The notes beneath the pieces are model-generated. The model saw nothing but the letters and a program-made list of their open reading frames with translations, had not been told where the DNA came from and searched no databases. Below, piece by piece: positions 1 through 13,300 of a DNA stretch of 64,000 nucleotides (position 1 is its first letter; every line of letters starts with the position of its first letter). The stretch comes from Chrysopilus asiliformis (Eukaryota; Arthropoda; Insecta; Diptera; Rhagionidae): the NCBI GenBank assembly GCA_964034945.1, contig OZ035960.1, positions 114,239,324 through 114,303,323 of the forward strand, written 5' to 3'. The translations under genes were made by a program, and so were the position numbers.

Positions 1-1560
1 TTTTTTGTTGGCGTAAACCTATTCCAAATTCGCTTTAATTACACAACTTTTATGGACAATTTTTATGATTCAAAGATTTGCGAGAACAAATATGTTTTTA
101 TTCGGATTATCAGGCGACACAACCGGTTTCCACGTAAGTTAATCGAAAGCGATGTTTGGCGAAATTCCAGCAATTTGAAATCTGCAAAACATATGACGAT
201 CATCACGTATCCCAGGGCAGAATTTAAACAATTAGAACTTAAGAAAAAAGCCTAAACACTGACCCCTTCGACATTCGAATTTACTACAAATTAGACTCAA
301 TTTTTATTCCAAAGTTTGCATATCCGTCGTTGCCGGGTTAAATTTTTTTGCTTAAGTTTTTAATACGAAAAAAATCTAGACATAACTTAAAAACTTAAGA
401 GAAAAAAATGTTATTCGTTTTGAATTTTGAAATTCTTTGGGATCAGTGACCCGAAAACCCCCGAATAAGATTTTTCAGCCTCCTAATTGGTAAGGCTTCA
501 TGGCAAAAATCAATGTTTTAAAACACCAACCTTCTATCCACCTCCAGTTTACCGGCTTAGGGTGGATTTTTCGAAAAAGTGCCTTACACGGTAAGTATTT
601 TTGCTTCAATATATTGAAAGGTTTTCAAAGTCTTATGATTCGCTTCAATATTTTTGCTTCAAAATAGTCCTTACACGATCAATATATTGAACACAATGAA
701 AATATTATTCAATTTATTGAACTTGGAAGGTGTCTATTAGTGAGCTTCTACACGATGAATGGAATATACTGTAAAAATTTCAGATCTCTACCTGCAAGGA
801 TTTGGGCTGGGCGTTGATGAGTTAATCAGGGCCAACGATTTTTTATATAAATTTCTCGAAATAACGTTAGAAATTGTACTCATGGTCCAAACTAGCAATC
901 AGTCGACGAGATGTAGAAGTTGATACCCATGCGAAAACCCAAAAAGTGTCATTTTAGTCATAGGCCCTGAAAAAAAAAACGCAATTTATCTCTAATCAGA
1001 CCAAGATTGCTAAATATAAACAGTCCTCAAATCCACAGGAGCTTCTCGAATTCAGAAGCTTCTCGACCAATGAGATCAAAGCTTTCATGTCCCTATCGTT
1101 GAAAGCTTTGATCTCATTGGTCGAGAAGCCTCAATCGTAATCGCAATCGTTAGTCTGAATTGGGCTTTAGGGGCTGTCCAAAAAATTTACTGCGATAGTG
1201 TAACGGTACTTAATACAAAAAATAGTGAAAAAGGGTGTCGAGAGGAAGAAGGTCGAAATAATGCATTTTATGGAGTCAATAAACTCCTTTCCTGCTCTTA
1301 CTCTATGCGTTTTGAAAGTTGAAAGATATAATTATCCTACAAATCTCATAATATACCGTTATTTTGAAAAAAAATGAAAATCCTATGGCGGCTTTCGAAG
1401 AATGTGGAATTGATCATATCTCCAAAATCCTTAAAAAATTTAAAATGCTGTACGGTTACAATTTTTCGCATAAAAAGCGTTAATAGTTTTTCTGTTAAGC
1501 CTAACAGCACCTTTGATGGTCGAATCCAACTCGCGTGTCATCGCTTTATTCGGCCTCTGC
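1..1560. other. Gene-free AT-rich stretch
   Basis: No reading frame resembling a conserved protein is visible. Around 318-345 the reverse strand carries a decayed Helitron-like 3' end (motif ACCCGGCAACGACGG), but the CTAG terminus is lost. Near 1157 there is a solo end of the GGGGCTGTCC terminal-repeat family that recurs elsewhere in this window. Confidence 0.5.
1055..1130. repeat. Near-perfect inverted repeat (hairpin)
   Basis: Arms of about 30 bp (core TCTCGACCAATGAGATCAAA and its reverse complement) are separated by roughly 13 bp. A minimal palindromic MITE is the simplest reading. No target-site duplication was identified. Confidence 0.6.
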
Positions 1561-1724
1561 TTTTTATACCCGTATGGTGAAACCAAAGGGTATATTAACT
1601 TTGCCTTACCGTTTGTAACGCCAAGATCCCGTCATCACACACAAAAATGAATTACACCAGTGTGTTTAGAATGATAAAAATAATTAATTTCTGCATGTCC
1701 GTCCGTCTGTCCGTCTGTCTGTCC

Positions 1725-1770
<46 letters not shown>

Positions 1771-2167
1771 CTGTCTGTCTGTGGCGCGGATTGCGGGCGC
1801 ACGGATTGAGCTAGAGACTTGAAATTTTGCGCAGATTCGTTTTTCGTAAAATGCGAGGCTAAGTTCGTTAATGGGCAAAAATGGACCATTAGGGGGGTAC
1901 CCCCCATACGAACGAAAACGGTTTTTGTGAATATCTGAAAAACGGTGCATCTTATCAAAAAAGTTCAAGAACAAAAGTTATTTAGGATATGATTCTACAT
2001 AAAACTCCCATACATCAAAATCCGATTGGAATAAATTTTAAAAAATCTTATTGGAAAGTTTGACTTCAAAGTGGAATTTTGGTACAACTGTTCGAATTTT
2101 GATACGAATATCACCATACGGGTCTCCAATGATTGCCAGATTGGCAATTATAGCTTTTGTTATGTTT
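1561..2167. repeat. Dispersed repeat unit with internal (GTCT)n array, copy 1
   Basis: This 607-bp unit starts with TTTTTATACCCGTATGGTG and ends near GCTTTTGTTATGTTT. It recurs as the reverse complement at 4090-4621. It contains a (GTCT/GTCC)n array at about 1697-1782. Copy 1 has a longer array and roughly 30 extra bases near 2060-2090 that copy 2 lacks. The second copy sits inside another transposon, so each copy probably inserted independently rather than forming one foldback element. No transposase is visible, so its class is unknown. Confidence 0.7.
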
Positions 2168-3798
2168 ATTTATTTATTTCTCCTAATACGTTTTTACGTA
2201 CATATACTTCACGGTATTGCAGATTTCCTTTTTTATAAAAGAATTTGTACCGAAAAAGGGAAATACATAAATCAAATATTTTACAAAGTTTTCATTGAAA
2301 ACAACTGTTATTTGTTTACTCTTGAAAATGTGTTTCTTTTTTTTTTCTTTCTTCAATCTCGCATACGCAATAAGATTTTATTTCTTCACACCATAATTGT
2401 TCCACATGCTTAATTTCGACCAAACGAGAATGAGATTTCGATTAACAATCGATCGTGTGGTGCTTTTCGTCAATAACACACATGGTATTATTATGAAAGA
2501 CGAAAAGCCGATCGACAGAAAGCAATCGTTTTGACTGCACGCAGTTGAAGTTCAGCAAAATCTCTTTTAATATGGAAAAAAATCGAGAAATTCGTCTACA
2601 GTGCCAAGGCCGTATACAGAATAAATTGTAAATTCCCTCACAGAGCAGCACCAGCACGAGATACGTTTTTCCTCGGCTAAAAAAATATGCAATCGCATCA
2701 AACTGTCCAAACTTACTACAGAAATTTAGAGACGAAAAAAAATGTTTACGTGCGGAACGGATATAGGTACGAATATATGTAGTAATCGCTGATTATTTTT
2801 AAGCAGTGCCACGACTTGAAAAAAAAACAATGGTTGCGTTAAACCGAGTTTAAGAAAAGAAAAAAAAATTTACTCCACGGAGGTAGAGTAAGGCTAACAA
2901 CACAGCCCAGCTTTATGCCAAAAAATTACACCTTATGTATAATCTTAACCTCCGAAATTTTGTTTAATAAAAATACCAAACAAATAATCAGCTGGAGAGA
3001 AATATATGATGAAAAGAGTAAACGCTGGTATGTTTCCGACGCATCGGCCGAACCCCATTATAAATATTAGATAGATTTATGTTTGAGAAAAGCATAAAAC
3101 ATTGTTGAAAAGTATTTCTATGCCAAGGTGTTTTTATTTTCGACTTTTCGACTTCTCAATGTCACAATCCATTGACCTATGAAATGGTAAGTGGATAAAT
3201 GATGACGATATCTCTCTATCTCTACATACGTTAATCTTTGATACTTGTATCAATGAACTTTACCACTTTTTTCACATATAGGTAGTTTAATTTTCTCGTA
3301 TCTGAAAATTTTATTACGCTTTTCGCTTGTGGCCACAATTCAAAATTTCTGACTTGTACTGAGAGTTGGTATTTGGCACAATGAGTATAGCGAACCTTTG
3401 AGGTTTATTGCAGCGTTAAAGAGATTTTTTTTCTTGAAATTTTAAAAACTAGACCATAGTGTAGTTAACGATGGTTGGTACTTGTGTAATAAAATTGATG
3501 TAAGGCCATCGGTGGTCACTGGTTCATGAAGAGTAGTAATTACCATACCTTATAGCTAAACTATTTCATAAATACCATAAGTTTTAATTAAGTTTGATGC
3601 CATTTTTGTGTTTGTTTTATTTTATTTTATTTTTTTTCTACATTTAAAAAACTGATTTAATTGACAAGTTTTTAAAAATTTTGCAATATACCGTCTCGGC
3701 CTTTCGTAAGCGTAAAGATTACACAGGCCAACAACAATCATTTTGGTGCACTCGAGATTAGAGTATTTTTCAGGGTAAGAAAGTACAATCCATAAAAT
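2168..3798. other. Gene-free stretch between repeats
   Basis: AT-rich sequence. The frames present are short and show no family resemblance. Nothing else is recognised before the hAT-type element beginning at 3799. Confidence 0.45.
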
Positions 3799-3872
3799 CA
3801 GGGCTGTGGAGTCGGAGTCGGGACAAAATTATTGCTTTAGGAGTCGGAGTTGGTTAATTTTCACACGAGAGT

Positions 3873-4654
3873 TTAACACTCTAACTGCCACGGCAGTCAA
3901 AAAGACCTGACACCTAACTGTTGTGTACAGTGAAACAATGAAAATTATTAAAGTGTTCGCTGCAACCGCAACGATTTTTTATAGTTGCACACATTTTATG
4001 GTAATAAAATAACATTTAGGTATAATTTTGTTTAAATTTTTTTTTCTCTTAGTGCATTCTTTTTGACTAGTTGTCAGTTCGACTATTCGAAACATAACAA
4101 AAGCTATAATTGCCAATCTGGCAATCATTGGAGACCCGTATGGTGATATTCGTATCAAAATTCGAACAAACTTTCCAATAAGATTTTTTAAAATTTATTC
4201 CAATCGGATTTTGATGTATGGGAGTTTTATGTAGAATCATATCCTAAATAACTTTTGTTCTTGGACTTTTTTGATAAGATGCACCGTTTTTGAGATATTC
4301 ACAAAAAACGATTTCGTTCGTATGGGGGGTACCCCCCCTAATGGTCCATTTTTGCCCATTAACGAACTTAGCCTCGCATTTTACGAAAAACGGATCTGTG
4401 CAAACTTTCAAGTCTCTAGCTCAATCCGTGCGCCCGCAATCCGCGCCACAAACAGACGGACAGACAGACAGACAGACGGACGGACATGCAGAAATTAAAT
4501 ATTTTTATCATTCTAAACACACTGGTGTAATTCATTTTTTTGTGCGATGACGGGATCTTGGCGTTACAAACGGTAAGGCAAAGTTAATATACCCTTTGGT
4601 TTCACCATACGGGTATAAAAAGGCTTAAAACTGTCGTGGCAGTTAGAGTGTTAA
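3873..4654. mobile_element. piggyBac-type MITE, nested in hAT element
   Basis: It is bounded by TTAA at both ends. Terminal inverted repeats read CACTCTAACTGCCACG on the left and CGTGGCAGTTAGAGTG on the right. TTAA target duplication is characteristic of the piggyBac superfamily. The (GTCT)n-bearing repeat unit (4090-4621) is inserted close to its right end, giving a three-level nest. Confidence 0.78.
4090..4621. repeat. Dispersed repeat unit with (AGAC)n array, copy 2 (inverted)
   Basis: This is the reverse complement of 1561-2167 and about 75 bp shorter. The tetranucleotide array is reduced to about 35 bp (4452-4486) and one internal segment is missing. It lies within the piggyBac-type MITE, so it is the youngest layer of the nest. 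Confidence 0.7.
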
Positions 4655-4859
4655 GAATCGGAAACGTAAAAATTTGTCAACTTCAACTCCGAATCGATAA
4701 TTTTACCTCCATTAGCCCTACTCTCTTGATTGTTGTCTCTCTAATTTAGCTCAAACATGAATGTTTTGCAACCAAGAACTATGTTTGATGTAAGGTTTGA
4801 GGTGATTTGATAATTTTTTTAGCTGAAGGAGTCGGAGTTGGAGTTAGAACTTCTAGCCT

Positions 4860-5155
4860 TTAACACGTTGGCTGCCATGTCGCACATTTTCGTGCGACAC
4901 CCAAATGTTACCCTGAGGGCGCGTCGCACGTAGCCCCACAGTATGTTTTATGTTCTCCCAGGCCATGTCGCACGAAACACAAAAAAACCGTTATAACTGC
5001 AAAATTAGGACCAATAATAAAGTCGCGAGTAGTCAAAAATGATTTTTAGGCACAAAGAAACAAAAAAAAGTGGGCCCCAGGTGACCAAAATCGTGAAAAG
5101 ACGTTGGCACTGCACGATCAAAATCCTGAAAAGGCTTTGGCAGTCAACGTGTTAA
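4860..5155. mobile_element. piggyBac-type MITE, second insertion in hAT element
   Basis: TTAA occurs at both ends. The terminal inverted repeats are CACGTTGGCTGCCA on the left and TGGCAGTCAACGTG on the right. The total of 296 bp is nearly the same as the related element at 55358-55651, whose ends also begin TTAACACGTTG. The inner sequence repeats a GTCGCACG-type word. There is no coding capacity. Confidence 0.78.
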
Positions 5156-6131
5156 GGAGTCGAATTCGGATGCTCTAAAATTTCAGGAGTCAGAGTCGAA
5201 GTTTGAGCTACCGACTTCACAGCCCTGCATAAAATATGACACGCTAATGTTCGGCCTTTCGACACCCCTCCGCCCACCCCCTTCCCTCCTGTGTCCCATT
5301 CGGCACGGTTTTTCGCGATTTTTTGTACCGCGCGAAAAGCTGCCCGTCCAATGTGGCAAATCCAACAAAAATCCGTTCTGCGGTCTGACAGGAAGCAGGA
5401 GAAGAGGGATATTTGAGATTTTAGTGGTTGAAAAATTTCTTAGAATCGTAACTTGTCTAACAGTGCAAATCGGATTCAAATCCCATCAATGGTTCAGGAA
5501 ATATCAGGAGAGGGGTTAATAGGAAGGAGAATCTCTGGCTAAAAACATGCGAAAATTAGCTTTTGAAAAACGAAAAAGGGTCAAAAACGGTGAAAATTAG
5601 GTCAAAAATGGCGTGACGTATCTTATTAACCGTTTCTTATCAGTTTTTTGAACAGATTAATCGTTTTTGAGAAAATCCCAAAAAAAACCCCAAACAATTG
5701 TTGGTGGGTCGCGATGTACGCTAGAAAAAGAGGAAATACAAGAAAATATGATTTATAAAATAAACTTTTTATGAAGATAAAAAAAAGGCAATTACTGATT
5801 AAAAAAGTACTGAAGTATTTCAAGGGCCAAGCTCCAACTGTAATGATTTTTCAAGCTATTAAGCGGTGGAAAATTTCCTCCTACAGCTCATTTTTTCAGT
5901 TTTTAGATTGAATTTCCGTATTATTTTGAAACAATTAGAAAAATACGATCTAAAACTTCCGAACAAAGATGGAAAAGGTCCCTTTATTACAAAATAAAAG
6001 GAGGGGAGTGAATTTTAGTAGTCGATCCTTTTATAACAAAATTTCTATAGAGGAGTTCGCGAGACAACAAAGGTTGGAGACCACTGGTATAGGGAAAGAG
6101 TAAAAACATGACCTACTATGAATTTGTGGTG

Positions 6132-6420
6132 TAAGGGATCGTTCACATCTGACCATTTATTCTGCGAATTTTATTTTTCGAGAGTCTTTCAGGAATAAAT
6201 TTCTGAAATTTGTATTGTAGCGTAAACGGTTGTGAAACAGGAATTTAGGCTTCACAATCGTTTACGCGACAACACAAAATTCAGAAATTTTTTCCTGAAA
6301 GACGCTCGAACTCGAAATTTTTCATAGAAAACTGCCGGAATAAGCTCAAATTTTGACAATTTTTGCTAAGTGAATTTATTCTGCGATAGATAAAAAATCG
6401 CAAGTGTAAACAGGGACTAA
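6132..6420. mobile_element. MITE, GGGATCGTTCACA family, copy 1
   Basis: The left end (AAGGGATCGTTCACA) is complementary to the right end (GTGTAAACAGGGACTAA). A second inverted pair (CTTTCAGGAATAAA and partner) lies inside. Related, more decayed copies occur at about 10785-10964 and 14565-14746, all sharing the motif TTTATTCTRCGAATTTTATT. Confidence 0.6.
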
Positions 6421-6484
6421 CACATTGTTGTTAGTAATTTTTTGTATAAAATCAACCGTTATTGACAAAAATTGGAACTCCGAA

Positions 6485-6807
6485 TCATACTAATATATAA
6501 AAATGAGTTGGTGTCTGTCTCTCTGTCTGTTTCTCTTTCACGCAAAAACGGCTGAACCGATTGACTTGAAATTTGGCATGAGTGTCTGTGGTAGTTCTGG
6601 TTCCAACATAGGCATACGGTAAAGTATCGCGAGGGGTGGGGGGAGTAAGTGGAGGGGGTAAAGTGATTTCGAAACTTAGTTTTTGCGCTATGTTACTCTT
6701 TCGCGGGGAAACTACTGAACCGATTGGCCTGAAATTTAACTCCAACATAGACCATAAAAAAATGTTTTGAAAAAACTTAACCCGGCAACGACGGGTATGC
6801 AAGCTAG
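6485..6807 (+). mobile_element. Non-autonomous Helitron A
   Basis: The 5' end is TCATACTAATATATAAAA. The 3' end is a short hairpin (CCCGGCAACGACGGG) followed by ATGCAAGCTAG. The neighbouring bases are A (6484) and T (6808), as expected for Helitron insertion between A and T without duplication. It shares its 5' end with copies at 23525 and 43044. No Rep/helicase gene is present. Confidence 0.82.
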
Positions 6808-6978
6808 TATTCTATAAAAGCCCCACTTTTCCAATGGTTATAAATCACTGAAGGGTTATTGATACGGTTTTCACTTATAAATTCTATAAGAAAATTTTCC
6901 GCCCACTAATATCTTCTTCTGGAGGACATCGGGAGAGGCATTTCGGCAGGCCAAAACCGGAAACCAGTTGTAGTGCCC

Positions 6979-7003
6979 AGAGAGAGAGAGAGAGAAAGAG
7001 AGT
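6979..7003. repeat. (GA)n microsatellite
   Basis: A run of about 25 bases of AG units with one interruption. A similar short GA run lies near 55298-55312. Confidence 0.7.
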
Positions 7004-7343
7004 GAATATCTTCTTCGCCTTCTAACCGTGTTAGATAAAAATTTGTGGGAAAAGTTAGAGGCAGGACGTGAATTTTAATAGTGGAAAAGTTTCCTTATAG
7101 AAGATCTTATACACATAATGTGGTGAAGAGCAGATCAAAATCCCGTCAGCAGTACAGAAGATAGCAGAGAAGGGGATAAACAACAAGGGGCATATTGTTT
7201 TACCACATGATCTACAGTCTAATCTCGATAAGTCGAATTTGAAAAAAATCTCGTTATCAGAGAATTTGAGATGCTTCTCTAGAATATTTGAAAATTTTAC
7301 TAGAAATTTTGTTGAATTAACCAGAACGCTTTCTTTTTTTTAG

Positions 7344-10300
7344 AGTTTCCGTAACATTAATTGCTCAAAGGGATGAAGTCATCACCGCAACAACAAACAT
7401 CCCTCAACAAAGTCCAGTTCCAGTGCCACGGCTAAATATGACCAGAGTTCATATACCATTCACATTCCGTCTAGTAGAATCAGGAAATAATTCCAGTGAA
7501 GGTATTTCCATAATTGAAATTAATTTCGTATTACCATTTAAACCACATTTTTCGAAAAAATAGAAATTCGATTTGTCATCACCAGTCAGATTAAGTACTC
7601 GATACAAGGATTCTGGGGCGTTTCGATACGTGATCTTCATATGTTCCTTTGGAAGCCGTGGTCTGAAATTAAAGAGCATGCATTCGCTCCAAATGGCGCC
7701 ATTCTAAGTGATCAATTTTGCCAACAAACGGCAATTAACACAAGGTAATTATCCAATTTTATTGTTATTGTAATTGAAGTTGTAAATGTAAAACTATATT
7801 TAGAAATAACGGTTCGCATACTGATAAATTGGTAACATTGACATCACCGAAGCCGGCTATGGTACTTGGGCCACCACCGCGACTCGCCTATCCACTGGTT
7901 GTGTTTCTCTTGCGGGACGACGATACAATGCAGGCTCATCCGGATGAAACGGTAAGTAAGGCGAATTGAGTTTAAAACTCTTCACTTCATGATTTTCCAA
8001 AAAATTATAAAGTTTTTTTTTTACTAACCATTAAAGAATGCGTGGATCGAAGCGATCCCACGATGAAATCGTAAAAATCTTTTTAGGATTTTTTCTCGCA
8101 AGCAGGAAGATGAAGAATCTCTGCTTGATTATTTCTATAAAAGTAAGAACGCGTGCACAGTTTGTTAAGAAGAACTCGTTATTCGCTACGCGGCAATCTA
8201 ATCCTCCGTTATACGACCTAATTTGGGCATCACAGTAAATCTCTTTGAAACTGCCGTCAATCTAACAACTTTTCAGCCGAAACCAGTTTGAATTTGTTTT
8301 TTTTTGTTTCTGATTCTGATGATTTTTTGTTGGATTGACATTTTTGGACACACGTACTGCATACCTAACAGATATTTATTATAAAATCTTTCCTGTACGG
8401 ACAGCATACCGCCGCCAGCCACGAACGTTCCAAATCCCACAACAGTTATCAACATTCAACACAAAAGAAGATCAAACAAATTTTTGAATCAAAAAAAAAA
8501 TCCGTACTAAAAGACTGTCTTGACGGAAGTGTTGTGCGAGTCAAGGTTTCTTTGACTAATCGTAACCTTGGCCAACAACAACGTAACAGAAGAAGTGTAC
8601 CTTTTTTTTGTTGATTCGATTATTATGTATTTATCATTTCGGGACGGGACGGATCTCCTCTCATCAGCATAATCGTCCATTCAGCAGCGTCATTTTGGTC
8701 ATTTAGTCAGGCACCCCAAAAAGGTCAAGATCGCATCACTTCGCTTTTTTTTCATTTGTTGTGTCCGCGGCACACGACTGAACACACATAAATTGATGCT
8801 ATTCAAACCGCATGCATGCATGGTGGAAATATGAAAGGAGAGCACGATTATGTGCTTACATAACTTTCTCGAACGAACCAAAATCGCGGTCATTCGTTCT
8901 ATTATTGGTTTCGAGTTTCACAATCCAATCAGCTTTTTTTGTCATGTATAGTAAAATAAAATAAGTTTTTCATTGAAGTTTTGGTTCTATGCGGAGCCGA
9001 AGGTATGGGAAATTTCATATGCCCCTTAAAATTAGTTTACATTATTATGAATACGGAACCCTCGATTAATGCCTCGATTTTCGACGAATCCTCGATTTTT
9101 TGAATATAGCGCTTCATGCTTTGTGCCTGGCCTTGATATACGGTAATATTTTGTCGAAAAATTAATATACGGCCATAAATACTTGATAAATTTTCCTCTT
9201 TTTCGAAATTTGGACGTAAATAGATTACAATTAATCAAACATTCAACTCCAAAATTTTTATACGAGTTAAAAAAATAAACAAGTTTTTACAGAATCGCTT
9301 TTGTCTACTTTTCTTTAGAACAATGTATGGGAGGCATGCGGAAAATTGTATTATATTGCTTGTAAAAACGTGGGACTTCAGTTAGCGGATTGCTCCTCTC
9401 GAGGGATTGGAGGGGAGGAGAGATATTGCAAAGTCGCGATAAAAAAAGAACCTATGAAACGATTTGCTTTAAATTTTTTACTATAAGATAATTGTCGCGG
9501 TAATTGTGGCCTGTGGTATATCAATTACTTAAAAAGACTCATGATAGGAAAGCCAAAAATAAGCGTAAAGGACCAAAAGATAAGCGTAAAAGGCTCCTGA
9601 AGAATGTGAAAAAAAAAGAAACATAATAAACACTACGATTGACAGGCAATCGTGAAATACCCTGCGTGACTCTAAGCTTTCAAATAGATTTAATTTTGAT
9701 TATAACATTCCAATTTTAAATTTTTAAATGCGATATGAAAGCCTAGAGTATAAAAAACGTGGTATTTTATACTTTTCAGAGCGTTTTTGGAACGGTTTTT
9801 TATTTTTCTGAATTCCGTACAAAAAATCGCGAAAAGTTAGATAAGGGGGAGCCGGAAGGTTCGAAAAGGCTGGCTAAATTAGCGTTAAGTATTTTATGGA
9901 TTCTATCTTACAGGTAGAATGTGTTTAGATACGATTTTATATAATTTTTTCACACATTCAAGTCCAATTTCAATAATTTAAAAAATACTGAATTAGATTA
10001 CGTTACTCCAATTCGAACTGTAGGCTCATAGAATAATATAAGAAACTGTTTGTGATTTAAAACCAGGAGTGGTATTCCGTAACTTGATTCAAGCGTTTGT
10101 TTCGAGTTAGAAAAAAAGTGGTATTTGCTATCTCGGTTTCGCTCTGTCATTTATTTCGGTCAAAACAGAGACAGCGAATACTTCTTGTTCTTCTAACTCG
10201 AAACAAACGCTTGAAGCAAGTTACGGAATACCACTCCAGATCATCAGTTCAAAAATGTATTGCCTAACCATTGTATACAAAACTAAAACGATAAGTAATA

Positions 10301-13300
10301 AATGTCGACAGTCAGACGGATTTTTGAATTATTTCTGTCATCCTTACTAGATTTCAGTCAAAATTTCATTCAAATTCTTCATATTGTATTTAAAGGTGCC
10401 GCTCCACATGAGAGTAAATGCCGGCGAGAACCTCTCGATAGCAGCTACTCGCAAATGGACACGTCTCTGAGAGTCGCTCGCAAAAACTCGCGAGCTAGTT
10501 TCTGCGAGCTGTCAAAAGTGATTCTACTCTCTAGTCGACACGCACCCACTGAACTCTCGGGGAGTTTCTCGCCAGATACGAACGGCGTTTGAATTTCTCT
10601 AGTAGCTCTCGAGAACTCGCCAAAGCAAGATGTCAAAAAAATCAAGATATTGGTCTTGAAAAGAGAAAAATCGCCGAAATTAACTCTCAAATGGACAACC
10701 TCCTGCGAGTAACTCTCGAGAGTTTTTGAGAGTTTCCTCGCATATTTACTCTCATGTGGAGCGGCACCTTAACGATTTCCTTCTAAATAACCGTTTATAT
10801 CTGACTTTTTATTCTACGAATTTTATTCTACTAAATTCAAATTTTGATTTTGAATTAATTCAAATTTTGATCACGTTTTTTGCTAAGTAAATTTATTCTA
10901 CGCTAGATGAATAAAATTTGCGGAGTAATTCCAGCGAAAATCGCAACTGTAACCGGTCCCTAAGAAAATTGTAGCTTTTATAATCTTTTAAATCTTTTCT
11001 TTTCTTTCAGGTATTACTAGTCAACGTTGTTCATCTACGAGATCCAGTCTGTCCATTGCCAACGTCAATTCTGGCCCAATATTTGAAGCAAGGAAGTGGT
11101 CAACTATCGTGCTTAAAGGTAAACATATTTTCAAACCAATCACATTTCGGTTTTCAAAAATTTTTAGTAAAAAAAAATCATTTTCTGTAACCAATGTTTT
11201 TTTATAAATAGCTTTTCGCAATTTTTTTTACACTTGTCTGTCAAAACGCAACTTTTTAACAAAATCCAATTAAAAAGTCTGCCAAAAAACTTCAGGAAAA
11301 TAACAAACATTCCGTCGACATTAGGAAAACTTTTTAATTACCCTCAACTCTTGTTAAAACTATTGTCAACGGTCTATTAATTGCATGTAAACGCGATGAG
11401 TTCTGTTTATGTGAATTGCAAAAAGATTGCGAAAGTTTCAAAAGGGTTCCCTTACGACTAGTGCAAATAATTTTTTTTTACAGATTGTAATTCTGTAATG
11501 CTGATGGAATCGGAGGTCATCTCTGCTCTTGTGCTTCAGTTATTATTGTATTTTTTTTATTACTGTCACAGAAGCCAGCATACCGGCACGATGGCCTGGT
11601 GGCCGACAACCAGCTCAATATGTTGCAATTTAATACTCGACATACCGGTTTTATATGAGGTTTTTTTTTATCTACTCATTCATTTTCAAAAAAGAAGCAG
11701 AAAGCAATTTCAGCATTTTAGCTACAGATATTATGTAATCGCTCTCTCGTACTTTCTGCTTTTGCTCCGTACAATCCATACACTTATATTACATCCATCT
11801 AGGTCACGACGCTGACTGGCAACAACATAAATGTTGCGCTGGTTACTGCAAACACAAGACTTCTGTGGCCTGCAAGATGGGCAATGTTTTTGGCTTTGAC
11901 TACTACGCGTACATTCACCAAATTACTTTTTAACAATAAGAATCTTGTTCTTTAAGCGAAACGTGATTAAATCCATGTAGCGCGCATTTAAGTCGGACAG
12001 ATTTTTCGAGATCATAAAAAAAGATACCTTTTTGGTGAACTCATTTGGCTAAAAACAACACATTGAATTTCCATAAACACTGAAATATAATTCTACACCT
12101 GGAAACATTAAAATCTGTATGACATTGAAAATAAAATTAATGAAAATTTCGTAATACATTTAATCGTGGTTAAACACAGGGTCTAATTAACTGAAATTGG
12201 ATAAATCGTGTTTTGAACTTGAAAATGAAAGATTTTTAAAAGAAGATGAAAATATTGTATGTTTAGCACGATTGTTCTGGCATTTATTCATGCTGATGAT
12301 ATGATCTATGATTTTGGAAACGAACAAAGCGAAAACATTTCTAGATTTAATACAAATACCGTTTTTAACGCGAGGAGCAAAAAATATCAGCTGCGATCAA
12401 CATAAAACTTTCCTCTGCAATATTTAGTTAAAACAAAAAATATGTTAAAACTACTATTTTTTCAAATATCTCGAAAACTGTTAAAGATATGTAAAAACTG
12501 TTAGAGGAGAAAATTGTCTTTGAATTTGCTTATATGCATTTTTTCCCAAAAGTGAATAATTTTCGAGTGAAAATGTCTCCTTAATTTTTTTAAAACATGT
12601 TGAGAACCGCTAGAGATACGTAAAAATCGTTAAAGCAAAAAATGTTGACAATTTTATTTCCTTTGAAACTGTTTATATGCATTTTTTCATAAAAGCGCCT
12701 AGGTTTCAAGGAACTAGCTCTCAGAGACGTGTCCATTTGCGAGTAACTGCTATCGAGAGGCTCTCGTCGGCATTTACTCTCATGTGGAGCCTAGGTTTCA
12801 AGGTATTTACAAAAAACTGTATTTTTTAAAAAAAAAAAAAATGTTCGCAAGGCACCCGTACTCGTTATAGCTAACGTTACTCTTCCAAAAGTTTACAGAC
12901 AACTGCGATTTTCGTAAAACTCATTTACAAAAAATTTCAAGCGTGCCCGAGTTATTTAAGATACGTAAAACTAACGGTCCGATAGATAGACAGACAGACA
13001 GACCGACAGACAGAGAGACCGACAAACAGAGAGACCGAAAGACAGACAGACCGAAAGGCAGAGAGACCGACAGACAGACCGACAGACAGACAGAGAGACA
13101 GACAGAGAAACCGAAAGACAGATCGACAGACAGAGAGACCGAAAGACAGACAGAGAGACCGAAAGACAGATCGACAGACAGAGAGACCGAAAGACAGAGA
13201 GACCGAAAGACAGACAGACCGACAGGCAGAGAGACCGACAAACAGACAGACAGAGAGACCGAAAGACAGACCGACAGACAGACAGAGAGACCGAAAGACA

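Larger units (their letters stand above)
3799..5227. mobile_element. hAT-type non-autonomous element, disrupted by later insertions
   Basis: The left end CAGGGCTGTGGAGTCGG and right end CCGACTTCACAGCCCTG form terminal inverted repeats. They are flanked by a perfect 8-bp direct repeat, CATAAAAT, at 3791-3798 and 5228-5235. CAGGG termini with an 8-bp duplication are the hAT hallmark. The body is made of degenerate GGAGTCGG-type tandem words. Two TTAA-flanked elements (3873-4654 and 4860-5155) lie inside it and account for most of its length. No transposase is encoded. Confidence 0.8.

Noticed and set aside
1635..1974. Overlapping minus-strand frames of 96-107 codons with TDRQ repeats
   Set aside because: They run through the tetranucleotide array of a dispersed repeat. 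The copy at 4090-4621 gives different, shorter products.
1561..4621. A 3-kb foldback element with 550-bp inverted ends
   Set aside because: The right-hand copy sits inside a piggyBac-type element that itself sits in a hAT element, so the two copies are independent insertions.
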